The notes under the pieces are model-generated. The model was not told where the DNA came from and did no database searches. It was given only the letters and a program-made list of their open reading frames with translations. Position numbers and translations under genes: made by a program. Positions 18,806 to 28,706 of a DNA stretch of 64,000 nucleotides are shown here, piece by piece. The DNA lies in the NCBI RefSeq assembly GCF_009184895.1, contig NZ_WESE01000001.1:434001-498000 (forward strand), given 5' to 3'. The DNA comes from Nostocoides sp. F2B08 (GTDB taxonomy: Bacteria; Actinomycetota; Actinomycetes; Actinomycetales; Dermatophilaceae). How positions within the stretch are numbered: position 1 is the first letter of the stretch; the number at the start of each line of letters is the position of its first letter.

Positions 18806-18906
18806 CCGAGGAGTCCGGCGAGCGTGCGAGCCCTGGACTCCTCGGAACGTCGAATCGCGCGAGCGAAGCGAGCTCCTGGCAGTCGGGGTGTGGGGCGAAG
18901 CCCCAC
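18806..18906 (-). other. Two intra-operon hairpins between rpsD and rpoA
   Basis: Right after the rpsD stop is a perfect hairpin GTGGGGC-gaa-GCCCCAC (18890-18906). Further on is an 11-bp perfect inverted repeat, CCGAGGAGTCC (18806-18816) with GGACTCCTCGG (18835-18845). Neither has a T-tract. They could attenuate, process or stabilise the mRNA between S4 and RNA polymerase alpha. Confidence 0.6.
18859..18875. repeat. Short intergenic repeat, copy 1
   Basis: GCGAGCGAAGCGAGCTC, matching 16 of 17 bases of a copy at 28707-28723. Similarity continues through TGG and TCGGGG on the right. Both copies lie in spacers of ribosomal-protein operons. Confidence 0.6.
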
Positions 18907-18909
18907 GGT

Positions 18910-19518
18910 TCAGTTCTTGGAGTAGAGCTCCACGATGAGCTGCTCGGTGAGGACCGTGTCGATCTGGGCCCGGACCGGGAGCTGGTGGATGAGGATCTGC
19001 AGGCTGTCGGCGCTGACGTGCATCCACGCCGGCACCGGGCGCTCGCCGAACGTCTCGCGCGCGACCGTGATCGGGAACGCGTTCACGCTCTGCTTGCGGA
19101 CCGTGATGATGTCGTAGGGCTCGACGCGGTACGACGGGACGTTCACGCGCACGCCGTTGACCTCGAAGTGCCCGTGGGTCACGAGCTGGCGGGCCTGACG
19201 GCGGGTGCGAGCGAGGCCGGCGCGGTAGACGACGTTGTCGAGACGGGACTCGAGGATCGTCAGCAGGTTCTCACCGGTCTTGCCGGGGCGGTTGGCCGCC
19301 TCCCGGTAGTAGCGCCGGAACTGCTTCTCCATGACTCCGTAGGTGAAGCGGGCCTTCTGCTTCTCCTGGAGCTGGGTGAGGTACTCCTTCTCCTGGATCC
19401 GGCGACGGCCGTGCTGGCCGGGCGGGAAGGGGCGGAGCTCGAAGTTCTTGTCACCGCCGACGAGGTCGGTCTTCAGGCGACGCGACTTCTTGGTGATGGG
19501 GCCGGTATAGCGGGCCAT
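18910..19518 (-). CDS. rpsD: 30S ribosomal protein S4
   Basis: 202 residues. N-terminal rRNA-binding region starts [19 protein letters not shown] and lacks the four-Cys zinc site, so this is the zinc-free form; the S4 RNA-binding motif is seen at [20 protein letters not shown]. It is a primary 16S binder and, in many bacteria, an autogenous regulator of the alpha operon. Confidence 0.97.
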   Translation of the reverse strand: MARYTGPITKKSRRLKTDLVGGDKNFELRPFPPGQHGRRRIQEKEYLTQLQEKQKARFTYGVMEKQFRRYYREAANRPGKTGENLLTILESRLDNVVYRAGLARTRRQARQLVTHGHFEVNGVRVNVPSYRVEPYDIITVRKQSVNAFPITVARETFGERPVPAWMHVSADSLQILIHQLPVRAQIDTVLTEQLIVELYSKN

Positions 19519-19543
19519 ATCTGTGGACTTCCTTTGCTGACTT

Positions 19544-19572
19544 CGTCTGGTCCGAGGTGCGTCTGGTCCGAG
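19544..19572. repeat. 13-base direct repeat, 16-base period
   Basis: CGTCTGGTCCGAG occurs at 19544-19556 and 19560-19572 in the rpsK-rpsD spacer, consistent with a small tandem duplication. Confidence 0.7.
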
Positions 19573-19581
19573 CGACGGGGC

Positions 19582-19986
19582 TCAGACGCGGCGACGCTTC
19601 GGCGGGCGGACACCGTTGTGCGGGGACGGGGTGACGTCGGAGATGGTCCCGACCTCCAGCCCAGCCGCGGTGAGGGAGCGGATGGCGGTCTCACGACCGG
19701 AACCCGGGCCCTTGACGAAGACGTCGACCTTGCGCATGCCGTGCTCCATGGCGCGCCGGGCGGCTGCCTCGGCGGCCATCTGCGCGGCATACGGGGTGGA
19801 CTTGCGCGAGCCCTTGAAGCCGACCTGGCCGGCCGAGGCCCACGAGATCACCGCACCGGTGGGGTCGGTGATCGAGATGATCGTGTTGTTGAACGTGCTC
19901 TTGATGTGGGCCTGGCCCGCGGCGACGTTCTTCTTCTCCTTGCGGCGCACCTTCTTGGCGCCCGCAGTACGGCCCTTGGGAGGCAT
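19582..19986 (-). CDS. rpsK: 30S ribosomal protein S11
   Basis: 134 residues. Contains the S11 core [20 protein letters not shown] and the C-terminal [17 protein letters not shown]. It is a platform protein near the 3' end of 16S rRNA. The ATG overlaps the rpsM stop by one base (TAATG). Confidence 0.97.
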   Translation of the reverse strand: MPPKGRTAGAKKVRRKEKKNVAAGQAHIKSTFNNTIISITDPTGAVISWASAGQVGFKGSRKSTPYAAQMAAEAAARRAMEHGMRKVDVFVKGPGSGRETAIRSLTAAGLEVGTISDVTPSPHNGVRPPKRRRV

Positions 19987-20363
19987 TACTTACCAACCTT
20001 CTTCTTGCCGGCGACGGTGCGCTTCGGACCCTTGCGGGTGCGCGCGTTGGTCTTGGTGCGCTGGCCGCGCACGGGGAGGCCGCGACGGTGCCGCAGACCC
20101 TCGTAGCTGCCGATCTCGACCTTGCGGCGGATGTCGGCCTGGACCTCACGGCGGAGGTCACCTTCGACCTTGAGGTTGTCCTCGATCCAGTCACGGAGCG
20201 CGACGAGCTGCTCGTCGACGAGGTCCTTGACCCGGGTGTTCGGGTCGACGCCGGTCGCCTGGAGCGCCTTCGATGCGCTCGTGCGGCCGACGCCGTAGAT
20301 GTAGGTCAGTGCGATCTCGACGCGCTTCTCACGCGGCAGATCGACTCCAACGAGACGTGCCAT
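19986..20363 (-). CDS. rpsM: 30S ribosomal protein S13
   Basis: 125 residues from the ATG at 20363 ([20 protein letters not shown]). An upstream open extension is not S13-like and is excluded. The helix-turn-helix region [18 protein letters not shown] and the basic C-terminal tail that touches P-site tRNA ([16 protein letters not shown]) are present. A 287-base structured spacer separates it from rpmJ, unlike the tight packing elsewhere. Confidence 0.97.
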   Translation of the reverse strand: MARLVGVDLPREKRVEIALTYIYGVGRTSASKALQATGVDPNTRVKDLVDEQLVALRDWIEDNLKVEGDLRREVQADIRRKVEIGSYEGLRHRRGLPVRGQRTKTNARTRKGPKRTVAGKKKVGK

Positions 20364-20650
20364 CTGCTGATGGTTCCTTTTCGTGTTCACCCGGAGGTCT
20401 GGAACAGCACCGGTCCGGCGGTCCTCCCGACGGGCTGCTCCCGGGTGGGAGGTGCCGGTCCGTCGGGCGCCGGTTCCCGGCCTCCGGGACCGGGAGTGGC
20501 ATCCGCACATCGCCGAGATGGCGAGCGCGGGGGCGGGTGCTGTGAAGATGTGTTCAGTTGTCGATGTTCGGTTGTGTGCTGCTGTCTTGCGTACTGCTGT
20601 CTTGCGTACTGCTGTATGCGTTCGGCGCGAAGCTCTGAGACGCTGGCTGA
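20364..20650 (-). other. Long rpmJ-rpsM intra-operon spacer
   Basis: No gene seen. It holds a bulged hairpin at 20471-20492 (CGGTTCCCGG / CCGGGACCG) and a 15-base tandem repeat at 20580-20620. Possibly an untranslated control region or an internal promoter; no convincing -35/-10 pair was found. Confidence 0.5.
20580..20620. repeat. 15-base tandem repeat, 2.7 copies
   Basis: TGCTGTCTTGCGTAC at 20580-20594 and 20595-20609, followed by a partial third copy (TGCTGTATGCG). Confidence 0.8.
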
Positions 20651-20764
20651 TCAGCCCTGACGCTGCTTGTGGCGCAGGTTCTCGCAGATCACCATGACCC
20701 GGCCGTGACGGCGGATCACCTTGCACTTGTCACAGATCTTCTTGACGCTCGGCTGAACCTTCAT
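20651..20764 (-). CDS. rpmJ: 50S ribosomal protein L36
   Basis: 37 residues, [19 protein letters not shown] onward, ending RHKQRQG. It keeps the zinc ligands Cys 11, Cys 14, Cys 27 and His 32, so it is the zinc-binding form. It follows infA in the classic infA-rpmJ-rpsM order. Confidence 0.97.
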   Translation of the reverse strand: MKVQPSVKKICDKCKVIRRHGRVMVICENLRHKQRQG

Positions 20765-20793
20765 GTTCTTCTCGCCTTGCTCGTCGGATCCGT

Positions 20794-20817
20794 CCCGCTC
20801 CGGGTGTCCGGGGCGGG
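20794..20817 (-). other. Intra-operon hairpin after infA
   Basis: CCCGC-CCCGG / CCGG-AGCGGG-type stem of about 10 bp with a 4-base loop and one mismatch, 14 bases after the infA stop. Confidence 0.5.
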
Positions 20818-20830
20818 TCTGCTGGTTGTG

Positions 20831-21052
20831 TCAGCGGTAGCGGAAGACGATCCGACCGCGGGACAGGTCGTACGGGCTCAGCTCGACGACGACCCGGTCC
20901 TCGGGGAGGATCCGGATGTAGTGCTGACGCATCTTGCCCGAGATGTGTGCGAGAACCTTGTGACCGTTCGTCAGCTCGACCCGGAACATTGCGTTCGGGA
21001 GAGCCTCGACGATCGTGCCCTCGACCTCGATGACACCGTCCTTCTTGGCCAT
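20831..21052 (-). CDS. infA: Translation initiation factor IF-1
   Basis: 73 residues, [20 protein letters not shown] to the end GRIVFRYR. A single S1-like OB fold that blocks the ribosomal A site during initiation. It has its own promoter at 21235-21266, so it heads a transcription unit rather than reading through from map. Confidence 0.98.
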   Translation of the reverse strand: MAKKDGVIEVEGTIVEALPNAMFRVELTNGHKVLAHISGKMRQHYIRILPEDRVVVELSPYDLSRGRIVFRYR

Positions 21053-21234
21053 ATCCTCTTTCTGCTCACCGTTGTCGTACTGGTCGCGCCGACGTGGTCC
21101 ACCCACGGTTCTGCGGCCCTGGGATCTGATCCGAGCCGAAGTGATTCGAGCGGATCCGACTGGAGGGACGGAGGTCGTGGGGTGGAGGGGCCGGCGCACG
21201 CGTGGCCCAGGTGGGCGCACGACACCGACTGACC

Positions 21235-21266
21235 AGTCTACGGCACCAGGCGGCCGTGGCGAAATC
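21235..21266 (-). promoter_or_regulatory. infA promoter, GATTTCGCC variant
   Basis: Minus strand: GATTTCGCC (21266-21258), 17-base spacer, TAGACT (21240-21235). The leader is about 175 bases. Confidence 0.7.
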
Positions 21267-21320
21267 GCCTGGGCGACGGTCCGTGACGCGCCGGCAGAGT
21301 GCGGGACTGAGCGAGGCCGC

Positions 21321-22169
21321 TCAGTCCAGCGGGGCGTAGGGCGCCCCGAGGCCGGCGAGGGGGCCCGAGCCTCCATCGCGGGCCGTCAGGACCCAGATGC
21401 CGTCCGCGGTGACGGCGACCGAGTGCTCCCAGTGCGCGGCGCGGGCACCGTCGAGGGTGACGACCGTCCACTCGTCCTCGAGAACGGTGTTGGCCTGATC
21501 GCCCAGGGTGATCATCGGCTCGATCGCGACGGTCGTACCTTCGCTCACGACAGGACCCTTCTCGCGGCACCGGTAGTTGGGCACCTGCGGATCCATGTGC
21601 ATCGCCGTTCCGATGCCGTGCCCGACGTAGTCCTCGACGATGCCGTACTCGCGGCCGTCCCGAGACCCGGCAGCCGTGATCTCGTCCTCCACCGCCGCGC
21701 CGACCTCGTACAGCGGACGACCTACAGCGAGAGCCGCGATGCCGGCGTAGAGCGCCGCCTCGGTGGCGTCGATGAGCGCCAGGTCCTCCGGACGACCAGC
21801 CTCGCGGCCGCCGACCACGAGCGAGATGGCCGCGTCTCCGTGCCATCCCTCGACGACCGCGCCGCAGTCGATCGAGAGCAGGTCACCTTCCTCGAGCACA
21901 CGCGTTCCGGGGATGCCGTGGACGATCTCCTCGTTGACGCTCGCGCAGATCGTCCCGGTGAAACCGTAGTAGCCGAGGAACGAGGGAACCGCTCCCGAAC
22001 GCCGGATGTTCTCGTCGGCGAGCGTGTCGAGCTCCTTGGTCGTCATCCCCGGGCGGACCCGCTCACGCAGCATCTCCAGGGTGTCCGCCACGACGAGACC
22101 GGCAGCGCGCATGGCGATCAGCTGCTCGGACGTCTTGCCCTCGATCCGCTCCTTGCGGAAGAAGCCCAT
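21321..22169 (-). CDS. map: Methionine aminopeptidase, type I
   Basis: 282 residues. The metal ligands are visible: Asp in LLSIDCGAV, Asp in WHGDAAIS, His in YVGHGIGT, Glu in VAIEPM and Glu in AHWEHSVAV. It removes the initiator Met in the cytoplasm. It lies downstream of adk in the secY-adk-map unit. Confidence 0.96.
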   Translation of the reverse strand: MGFFRKERIEGKTSEQLIAMRAAGLVVADTLEMLRERVRPGMTTKELDTLADENIRRSGAVPSFLGYYGFTGTICASVNEEIVHGIPGTRVLEEGDLLSIDCGAVVEGWHGDAAISLVVGGREAGRPEDLALIDATEAALYAGIAALAVGRPLYEVGAAVEDEITAAGSRDGREYGIVEDYVGHGIGTAMHMDPQVPNYRCREKGPVVSEGTTVAIEPMITLGDQANTVLEDEWTVVTLDGARAAHWEHSVAVTADGIWVLTARDGGSGPLAGLGAPYAPLD

Positions 22170-22191
22170 TCGACTACGTCCCGGCTGCTCG

Positions 22192-22752
22192 TCAGGACAA
22201 CGCGGTGACGACGCGCGCCGTCACCTCGTCGATCTCACCGAGACCGTCGACCTCGACGAGGAGTCCGCGGGCGCGGTATGCCTCGGACAGCGGGCTGGTC
22301 TCGCGGTGGTAGATCGCCAGCCGCTCCCGGATGACGTCCTCGGTGTCGTCGACGCGTCCTTCGACCTGCGCCCTGGCGAGCAGGCGATCGACGACCGCGT
22401 CCTCGTCGACGACGAGCTCGAGAACCCGGTCGAGCGCGATGTCGCGGCGGGACAGCATCTCGTCGAGTGCAGCGACCTGGGCTGTCGTCCGCGGATAGCC
22501 GTCGAGGAGGAAGCCGCGCTCACAGTCGGCCTCCACCAGCCGACTGTCCACGATCGCGTTCGTGATGTCGTCCGAGACGTAGCCGCCGGAGGCGAGGATC
22601 TCCTTGACCTGCTTGCCCAGCTCGGTCTCGTTCTTGATGTTGGCGCGGAAGATGTCGCCGGTGGAGATGGCCGGGATGTCGAAGTGAGCGGCGATCCGGG
22701 AGGCCTGAGTGCCCTTACCGGCGCCGGGCGGGCCGAGGATGATGAGACGCAT
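22192..22752 (-). CDS. adk: Adenylate kinase, short form
   Basis: 186 residues. P-loop [13 protein letters not shown]-binding [10 protein letters not shown] and [11 protein letters not shown]. The long zinc-type LID is replaced by a short loop ([13 protein letters not shown]), usual in actinobacteria. It converts ATP plus AMP to two ADP. Three bases separate its ATG from the secY stop. Confidence 0.97.
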   Translation of the reverse strand: MRLIILGPPGAGKGTQASRIAAHFDIPAISTGDIFRANIKNETELGKQVKEILASGGYVSDDITNAIVDSRLVEADCERGFLLDGYPRTTAQVAALDEMLSRRDIALDRVLELVVDEDAVVDRLLARAQVEGRVDDTEDVIRERLAIYHRETSPLSEAYRARGLLVEVDGLGEIDEVTARVVTALS

Positions 22753-22755
22753 GAG

Positions 22756-24075
22756 TTAACGCAGGAACCCTTCGTAGTGACGCTGCTGCAGCTGGGACTC
22801 GATCTGCTTGAGGGTCTCCAGACCCACACCGACGATGATGAGGATCGAGGTGCCGCCGAACGGGAAGTTCTGGTCGGCGTTGATCAGACGCAGCGCGATG
22901 AGCGGGATCAAGGAGATCAGGGCCAGGTAGATCGCACCGGGCACCGTGATCCGGTTGAGCACGTACGAGAGGTACTGCGCCGTGGGTCGCCCAGCGCGGA
23001 TACCGGGGATGAAGCCGCCGTAGCGCTTCATGTTGTCGGCCACCTCGGTCGGGTTGAAGGTGATCGAGACGTAGAAGAAGGTGAAGAACAGGATCAACGC
23101 GACGAAGCTGATCATGTAGACCGGGTGCGAGCCGGACCCGCCGAAGTACTCGTTGACGAGGCGGACCCACGTGGGCGGGTCGACCCCGAGTGCGGGGGTG
23201 TTGAACTGCGCGATCATGACCGGGAGCATGATCAGCGAGCTCGCGAAGATGACGGGGATGACGCCGGCCATGTTGACCTTGAGCGGGATGTAGGTCGAGG
23301 TTCCGCCGTACATCTGACGGCCGACCATTCGCTTGGCGTACTGGACGGGGATCCGGCGCTGGCTCTGCTCGACGAACACGACGAGGGCGATGATGAGGAA
23401 GCCCACGGCGATCACGGCGAGGAAGACGTCCCAGCCGTCGCTCTGGCGGATCTGGTTCAGGGAGGTCGGGAAGTATGCGGCGATCGACGTGAAGATCAGG
23501 ATGGACATCCCGTTGCCGACGCCCTTGTCGGTGACGAGCTCACCGAGCCACATGATCAGTCCGGTGCCGGCAGTCATGGTCAGCACCATGATCAGGATCG
23601 TCACGAGTGAGTCGTCGACGAGGATGTTGGTGCAGCCGGGGTTACCGAAGAGCTGGGAGGGGTTTCGGGCGAAGGTGATCAGGGTCGCCGACTGCAGCAC
23701 GGCCAGGGCGATCGTGAGGTAACGCGTGTACTGCGTCATCTTCGCCTGGCCGGCCTGGCCCTCCTTCTTGAGGGCCTCGAACCGCGGGATGACCACGGTG
23801 AGCAGCTGGACGATGATGCTCGCCGTGATGTACGGCATGATGCCGAGCGCGAAGATGGAGATGTTGAGCATCGCGCCACCGCTGAAGAGGTTGGCGAGCC
23901 CGAGGAAGCCGCTGGAGGTGTCGGCGCCCTCGACGCACTGCTGCACCAGGGTGTAGCTCACGCCGGGCACCGGGATGTGGGTGCCGAGCCGGTAGAGCGT
24001 GATGATGCCCAGGGTGAAGAGCAGCTTTCGACGCAGGTCGGGCGTCTTGAACGCCCGGCCGAATGCTGAGAGCAC
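22756..24075 (-). CDS. secY: Preprotein translocase subunit SecY
   Basis: 439 residues with ten hydrophobic membrane segments. Standard landmarks include the N-terminal LYRLGTHIPVPGV and YGGFIPGIRAGRPTAQYL. It is the channel of the Sec pathway. The GTG start has GGAGG 6 bases upstream. A terminator after rplO and a promoter just behind it separate it from the ribosomal-protein part of the spc operon. Confidence 0.98.
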   Translation of the reverse strand: MLSAFGRAFKTPDLRRKLLFTLGIITLYRLGTHIPVPGVSYTLVQQCVEGADTSSGFLGLANLFSGGAMLNISIFALGIMPYITASIIVQLLTVVIPRFEALKKEGQAGQAKMTQYTRYLTIALAVLQSATLITFARNPSQLFGNPGCTNILVDDSLVTILIMVLTMTAGTGLIMWLGELVTDKGVGNGMSILIFTSIAAYFPTSLNQIRQSDGWDVFLAVIAVGFLIIALVVFVEQSQRRIPVQYAKRMVGRQMYGGTSTYIPLKVNMAGVIPVIFASSLIMLPVMIAQFNTPALGVDPPTWVRLVNEYFGGSGSHPVYMISFVALILFFTFFYVSITFNPTEVADNMKRYGGFIPGIRAGRPTAQYLSYVLNRITVPGAIYLALISLIPLIALRLINADQNFPFGGTSILIIVGVGLETLKQIESQLQQRHYEGFLR

Positions 24076-24148
24076 CTAGTCCTCCAAGAGTGCGTGTGTG
24101 CGTGTCGCCGCATGGCGACACTTGGACGAGAGCATACGTCCGTTCATG

Positions 24149-24180
24149 AGCGTACGTTGCCCTGAGTCGCCCGCCAAACG
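24149..24180 (-). promoter_or_regulatory. secY promoter, CGTTTGGCG variant
   Basis: Minus strand: CGTTTGGCG (24180-24172), 17 bases from TTGGCG to TACGCT (24154-24149). It starts immediately downstream of the rplO terminator; the leader is about 67 bases. Confidence 0.6.
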
Positions 24181-24181
24181 C

Positions 24182-24224
24182 CCGATGCCGCAGCGCGCGA
24201 CGTGCGTCGGCACTGCGGCATCGG
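24182..24224 (-). terminator. Terminator after rplO
   Basis: Perfect 12-bp inverted repeat CCGATGCCGCAG (24182-24193) and CTGCGGCATCGG (24213-24224), with a 19-base loop that can pair further. It begins 24 bases after the rplO stop. Confidence 0.75.
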
Positions 24225-24247
24225 ATGCGGGCTGTCGGAACGGTCGG

Positions 24248-24745
24248 TCACGCGAGGGTGACGGACCCTCCCGCGGCTTCGATCTTGTCCTTCGCGGACG
24301 CGGAGACCGCGTCGGCGGTGACGTCGACCTTGACGGTGATCTCACCGGTTCCGAGAACCTTGACCGGGGCGCCCTTGCGGACCGCACCCTTGGCCACGAG
24401 ATCCTCGACCGTGACCTCGCCACCCTCGGGGTAGAGAGAACCGAGCTTGTCGAGGTTGACGACCTGGTACTCGGTCTTGAACGGGTTCTTGAAGCCCCGC
24501 AGCTTCGGCAGCCTCATGTGGATCGGCGTCGAGCCGCCCTCGAAGCTCGGTCGCACCTGGTAGCGGGCCTTCGTGCCCTTGGTGCCGCGACCGGCGGTCT
24601 TGCCGCGCTTGCCGCCCTCGCCTCGACCCACCCGGGTCTTGGCGGTCTTGGCGCCGGGAGCCGGCCGGAGGTGGTGCACCTTGAGGGCCGGACCCTCGAC
24701 GTGCTCCGCCTGCTCGGCCTTCGTGCTCTTTGTGGACTCAGCCAT
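24248..24745 (-). CDS. rplO: 50S ribosomal protein L15
   Basis: 165 residues from the ATG at 24745; a GTG two codons earlier overlaps the rpmD stop and is the alternative. The L15 signature [19 protein letters not shown] and [17 protein letters not shown] are present. An acidic N-terminal addition of about 20 residues precedes the usual [10 protein letters not shown] start. Confidence 0.96.
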   Translation of the reverse strand: MAESTKSTKAEQAEHVEGPALKVHHLRPAPGAKTAKTRVGRGEGGKRGKTAGRGTKGTKARYQVRPSFEGGSTPIHMRLPKLRGFKNPFKTEYQVVNLDKLGSLYPEGGEVTVEDLVAKGAVRKGAPVKVLGTGEITVKVDVTADAVSASAKDKIEAAGGSVTLA

Positions 24746-24747
24746 GT

Positions 24748-24930
24748 TCACTCGACCTCCTCGACCGTGACGAGGTGGGTCACGGTCTTGACCATCCCGC
24801 GGATCTCGGGACGGTCCTCCTTGACGACGGTGTCGCCGATGCGCTTCAGACCGAGGCTGCGCAGCGTCTCACGCTGGTTCTGCTTGCCACCGATCTCGGA
24901 ACGGACCTGGGTCACCTTGAGGCGTGCCAT
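24748..24930 (-). CDS. rpmD: 50S ribosomal protein L30
   Basis: 60 residues from the ATG at 24930 ([20 protein letters not shown]), the normal length. The stop of rpsE lies two bases before it (TGACATG), so the longer GTG version is not preferred. Confidence 0.96.
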   Translation of the reverse strand: MARLKVTQVRSEIGGKQNQRETLRSLGLKRIGDTVVKEDRPEIRGMVKTVTHLVTVEEVE

Positions 24931-24931
24931 G

Positions 24932-25594
24932 TCAGACACCCGCCTTATCTGACGCAGCCTTCGCCGCCTCCGCGCGGCCCGCGGCCTGGGCGCGGAGCAT
25001 CGCCGCGGGGGCGACCTCGTCCAACGGCTTGCCGCGGCGGGCGGCCACGGCCTCCGGACGCTCGAGGTCCTTCAGCGCGGCCACCGTCGCGTGCACGATG
25101 TTGATCGCGTTGTCGGAGCCGAGCGACTTGGACAGGACGTCGTGGACGCCGGCGCACTCGAGAACCGCGCGCACCGGGCCGCCGGCGATGACACCGGTAC
25201 CGGGCGATGCGGGGCGCAGCATGACGACACCGGCAGCGGCCTCACCCTGGACGGGGTGCGGGATGGTGCCCTGGATCCGGGGAACCTTGAAGAACGCCTT
25301 CTTGGCCTCCTCGACGCCCTTGGCGATCGCTGCAGGCACCTCCTTGGCCTTGCCGTAGCCGACACCCACGGTGCCGTCGCCGTCACCGACGACGACGAGG
25401 GCCGTGAAGCTGAAGCGACGACCACCCTTGACGACCTTCGCGACGCGGTTGATGGTCACGACGCGCTCAAGGTAGGTGTTCTTCTCGGTGTTGTCGCGAC
25501 GGTTGTCGCGACGGTCGTTGCGGTCGCCGCGGCGGTCCGAACGCTCGCCACGCTCGCCTGCGGCACCCGTGCCTCGACGCTGGGGTCCTGGCAT
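24932..25594 (-). CDS. rpsE: 30S ribosomal protein S5
   Basis: 220 residues. The double-stranded RNA-binding domain ([20 protein letters not shown]) and decoding-centre region ([19 protein letters not shown]) are standard. It has an Arg/Asp-rich N-terminal extension of about 35 residues ([15 protein letters not shown]) and an Ala-rich C-terminal extension, as in actinobacteria. Confidence 0.97.
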   Translation of the reverse strand: MPGPQRRGTGAAGERGERSDRRGDRNDRRDNRRDNTEKNTYLERVVTINRVAKVVKGGRRFSFTALVVVGDGDGTVGVGYGKAKEVPAAIAKGVEEAKKAFFKVPRIQGTIPHPVQGEAAAGVVMLRPASPGTGVIAGGPVRAVLECAGVHDVLSKSLGSDNAINIVHATVAALKDLERPEAVAARRGKPLDEVAPAAMLRAQAAGRAEAAKAASDKAGV

Positions 25595-25641
25595 CAGATG
25601 TTCCTCATCTCTTGGGTCATGGGGGTCACGGTCGTTCCGTC

Positions 25642-26016
25642 CTAGAGGGCCAGCCCGGCCTCGCGGGCGCCCTCGGCGATCGCGGCGACCCGGCCGTGGT
25701 ACTTGTTGCCGGCGCGGTCGAACACGACGGCCTCGACGCCCGCGGACTTGGCCCGCTCGGCGATGAGCTCGCCGACCTTCTTGGCCTTGGCCGTCTTGTC
25801 ACCGTCGAAGGAGCGCAGGTCCGCCTCCATCGTCGATGCGGACGCGAGGGTCTTGCCCACCGTGTCGTCGACGACCTGGACGAAGATGTGCCGGGTCGAG
25901 CGGGACACGACGAGGCGGGGACGCTCGGCGGTGCCGGAGAGACGCTTGCGGACGCGCAGGTGACGTCGGCCGCGTGCCGCGACCTTGCCCTTGGCGCGCT
26001 TGACGATCATCGCCAT
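25642..26016 (-). CDS. rplR: 50S ribosomal protein L18
   Basis: 124 residues. 5S rRNA-binding protein with [20 protein letters not shown] and the C-terminal [20 protein letters not shown]. Three bases from the rplF stop. Confidence 0.97.
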   Translation of the reverse strand: MAMIVKRAKGKVAARGRRHLRVRKRLSGTAERPRLVVSRSTRHIFVQVVDDTVGKTLASASTMEADLRSFDGDKTAKAKKVGELIAERAKSAGVEAVVFDRAGNKYHGRVAAIAEGAREAGLAL

Positions 26017-26019
26017 GGC

Positions 26020-26556
26020 TTACTTACCTGCCTTTCCAACCTTGCGGCGGATGTGTTCGCCCGCGTACCGGATGCCCTTGGCCTTGTACGGGTCGGGCTT
26101 GCGGAGCTTGCGGATGTTCGCGGCCACCTCGCCGACGAGTTGCTTGTCGATGCCCTGAACGGAGAACCGGGTCTGGTTCTCCACGGCGAAGGTGATACCC
26201 GCCGGGGGCTCCACAGTGATCGGGTGGGAGTACCCGAGGGCGAACTCGAGGTTCGAGCCCCTGGCCTGCACCCGGTAGCCGGTGCCGTGAATCTCGAGCT
26301 TCTTCTCGTAGCCCTCGGTGACTCCGAGGACCATGTTGTTGATCAGCGTGCGGGTCAGACCGTGCAGCGAGCGCGAGTCACGCTCGTCGTCCGGTCGGGA
26401 GACCTCGATGCCGTTATCTCCCTTGTCCACCGTGATCGGCGCTGCAACCTCGTGGGAGAGCTGACCCTTGGGCCCCTTCACCGTGACGGTCTGGCCGTCG
26501 ATGGTGACGTCGACACCGGAGGGGATGGAAACGGGCAGTCGTCCGATTCGCGACAT
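26020..26556 (-). CDS. rplF: 50S ribosomal protein L6
   Basis: 178 residues, two repeated domains; starts [20 protein letters not shown] and carries the C-terminal signature [19 protein letters not shown]. It binds 23S rRNA near the factor-binding site. Confidence 0.97.
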   Translation of the reverse strand: MSRIGRLPVSIPSGVDVTIDGQTVTVKGPKGQLSHEVAAPITVDKGDNGIEVSRPDDERDSRSLHGLTRTLINNMVLGVTEGYEKKLEIHGTGYRVQARGSNLEFALGYSHPITVEPPAGITFAVENQTRFSVQGIDKQLVGEVAANIRKLRKPDPYKAKGIRYAGEHIRRKVGKAGK

Positions 26557-26568
26557 GTCGGATCCCCC

Positions 26569-26967
26569 TTACCAGACGTAGGCGAGGACTTCCCCGCCCA
26601 CACCCTTTTGGGCCGCCTGCTTGTCCGTGAGGAGGCCAGACGACGTGGAAATGATGGCAACGCCGAGACCACCGAGCACCTTGGGGAGGTTGGTGGACTT
26701 GGCGTAGACGCGCAGGCCGGGCTTGGACACCCGGCGCACGCCCGCGATGGAGCGCTCGCGGTTCGGACCGTACTTGAGGTTGATCGTCAAGGTCTTGCCG
26801 ACCTCGGCGTCGGCCACGGACCAGCCACTGATGTAGCCCTCGGCCTCGAGGATCTCCGCGATGTGCGACTTCAGCTTCGAGTACGGCATGGCCACCTCGT
26901 CCTTCTGCGCCGAGTTGGCGTTCCGGACGCGGGTCAGCATGTCCGCGATCGGGTCAGTCATTGTCAT
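26569..26967 (-). CDS. rpsH: 30S ribosomal protein S8
   Basis: 132 residues, [21 protein letters not shown]-terminal [20 protein letters not shown]. Primary 16S rRNA binder. A second ATG two codons in is possible. The 129-base gap to rpsZ holds only hairpins. Confidence 0.96.
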   Translation of the reverse strand: MTMTDPIADMLTRVRNANSAQKDEVAMPYSKLKSHIAEILEAEGYISGWSVADAEVGKTLTINLKYGPNRERSIAGVRRVSKPGLRVYAKSTNLPKVLGGLGVAIISTSSGLLTDKQAAQKGVGGEVLAYVW

Positions 26968-27063
26968 TGGGCTTCTCCGCCCCTTCTCACCGTGGTTTCC
27001 TCCCCCGCGACTGTCGCGGTTCGGACCTTCGATGTAGATGGATTGATGTCGTACGAGAGGTGT

Positions 27064-27086
27064 GGGGGCTCGGTTGTCCTGCCCCC
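27064..27086 (-). other. Intra-operon hairpins between rpsZ and rpsH
   Basis: GGGGGC (27064-27069) / GCCCCC (27081-27086) lies 10 bases after the rpsZ stop. A second small dyad, CCGCGA-ctg-TCGCGG, lies at 27005-27019. No T-tracts. Confidence 0.5.
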
Positions 27087-27096
27087 GGGGTCTGGG

Positions 27097-27282
27097 TTAC
27101 CAGCTGGACTTGGTCACACCCGGGAGCTCACCGCGGTGAGCCATCTCCCGGAGGCAGATCCGGCAGAGGCCGAACTTGCGGTAGACCGAGTGCGGACGGC
27201 CGCAGCGCTGGCAGCGGGTGTAGCCACGGACCTTGAACTTAGGGGTCTTCGCCGCCTTGTTCTTCAGCGCGGTCTTCGCCAT
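27097..27282 (-). CDS. rpsZ: 30S ribosomal protein S14, zinc-binding type Z
   Basis: 61 residues with two CxxC pairs ([11 protein letters not shown] and [11 protein letters not shown]), the zinc-dependent short S14. The zinc-free long paralogue used under zinc starvation is not in this window. Confidence 0.97.
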   Translation of the reverse strand: MAKTALKNKAAKTPKFKVRGYTRCQRCGRPHSVYRKFGLCRICLREMAHRGELPGVTKSSW

Positions 27283-27286
27283 GGGA

Positions 27287-27877
27287 TCAGTTCTCCTTGA
27301 ACGGGAAACCGAGCGCCTTCAGCAGCGCACGTCCCTCGTCGTCGTTGGTCGCCGTCGTGACGACGGTGATGTCCATACCCCGCACGCGGTCGATCTTGTC
27401 CTGGTCGATCTCGTGGAACACCGACTGCTCGGTGAGACCGAAGGTGTAGTTGCCGCGACCGTCGAACTGCTTCGGGGACAGTCCGCGGAAGTCACGGATG
27501 CGCGGCAGTGCGACGCTCACGAGCCGGTCGAGGAACTCCCACATCCGGTCGCCACGCAGTGTCGTGTGGGCGCCGATCGGCATGCCCTCACGGAGCTTGA
27601 ACTGGGCGATGGACTTGCGGGCCTTGGTGACGAGCGGCTTCTGGCCGGTGATCGCGGTGAGGTCACGGATCGCACCCTCGATGAGCTTGCTGTCGCGAGC
27701 CGCCTCGCCGACGCCCATGTTGACGACGACCTTGGTCACGGTCGGCACCTGCATCGGGTTCGAGAAGTCGAACTGCGAGCGAAGCGCGTCCTTGATCTCG
27801 TCCTGGTAGCGCGCCTTCAGCCGCGGGGCCGCCTGCGTGGTCTCGGAGACCGTGGTGCTGGTATCTGTCTGGCTCAT
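27287..27877 (-). CDS. rplE: 50S ribosomal protein L5
   Basis: 196 residues. 5S rRNA binder with [20 protein letters not shown] and [21 protein letters not shown] Thr/Ser-rich N-terminal addition of about 15 residues precedes the core. Its ATG overlaps the rplX stop (ATGA). Confidence 0.97.
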   Translation of the reverse strand: MSQTDTSTTVSETTQAAPRLKARYQDEIKDALRSQFDFSNPMQVPTVTKVVVNMGVGEAARDSKLIEGAIRDLTAITGQKPLVTKARKSIAQFKLREGMPIGAHTTLRGDRMWEFLDRLVSVALPRIRDFRGLSPKQFDGRGNYTFGLTEQSVFHEIDQDKIDRVRGMDITVVTTATNDDEGRALLKALGFPFKEN

Positions 27878-28245
27878 CAGAGGTCCTTACCGGAGCGGGC
27901 ACCGACACGGGTGCGGCTCGTCTTGCTGCGACCGTCGCGCTCGACGGTCTCGACCTTGGTCTTGACCCGGGTCGGCTTGTTGTCACTCGGGTCGACGATC
28001 GCCACGTTGCTCACGTGGATCGACGCCTCCTGGACGACGAGCCCCCCGGTCCGGGATCCACGCTCGGTGCCCGCCTTGGTGTGGCGGGTGACGCGGTTGA
28101 CGCCCTCGACGAGGACCCGCTGCGTCTCGGGGTAGACGGCGATGACCTTGCCGGTCTTGGCCTTGTCCTTGCCCGTGAGCACCTGGACGGTGTCGCCCTT
28201 CTTGATCTTCATCCTGCCCTTGGTGTGCTTGCTGTGGTTCGCCAT
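27877..28245 (-). CDS. rplX: 50S ribosomal protein L24
   Basis: 122 residues. KOW motif ([20 protein letters not shown]) and [12 protein letters not shown]. Assembly-initiator protein at the exit tunnel. Three bases separate it from the rplN stop. Confidence 0.97.
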   Translation of the reverse strand: MANHSKHTKGRMKIKKGDTVQVLTGKDKAKTGKVIAVYPETQRVLVEGVNRVTRHTKAGTERGSRTGGLVVQEASIHVSNVAIVDPSDNKPTRVKTKVETVERDGRSKTSRTRVGARSGKDL

Positions 28246-28248
28246 GGG

Positions 28249-28617
28249 TCAGAGCACCTCCGGAGCCAGCGAGATGATCTTCATGAAGCGCTTCTCGCGC
28301 AGCTCGCGGCCCACCGGGCCGAAGATGCGCGTTCCGCGCGGGTCGCCGTCACTCTTGAGGATGACCGCGGCGTTCTCGTCGAACTTGATGTACGAGCCAT
28401 CGGGTCGGCGGCGTTCCTTGACCGTGCGCACGACGACCGCCTTGACGACGTCGCCCTTCTTGACGTTGCCGCCGGGGATGGCGTCCTTGACCGTGGCGAC
28501 GATGGTGTCACCGATACCCGCGTAGCGGCGGCCGGAGCCTCCGAGCACGCGGATACACAGGAGCTCCTTGGCGCCCGTGTTGTCGGCGACTCGCAGTCGC
28601 GACTCTTGCTGGATCAC
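28249..28617 (-). CDS. rplN: 50S ribosomal protein L14
   Basis: 122 residues, GTG start, [20 protein letters not shown], ending [12 protein letters not shown]. Near-invariant protein at the subunit interface. A 141-base spacer with a hairpin and a repeat separates it from rpsQ. Confidence 0.98.
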   Translation of the reverse strand: MIQQESRLRVADNTGAKELLCIRVLGGSGRRYAGIGDTIVATVKDAIPGGNVKKGDVVKAVVVRTVKERRRPDGSYIKFDENAAVILKSDGDPRGTRIFGPVGRELREKRFMKIISLAPEVL

Positions 28618-28706
28618 TTGTCTTATCTCCTACTGTCGTGCCGGTTCTCACTCTCGTGAGCCTTGCCGAACGGTTGGTCGCTGGGGCGGGCCCAGCCGGG
28701 CGAACC

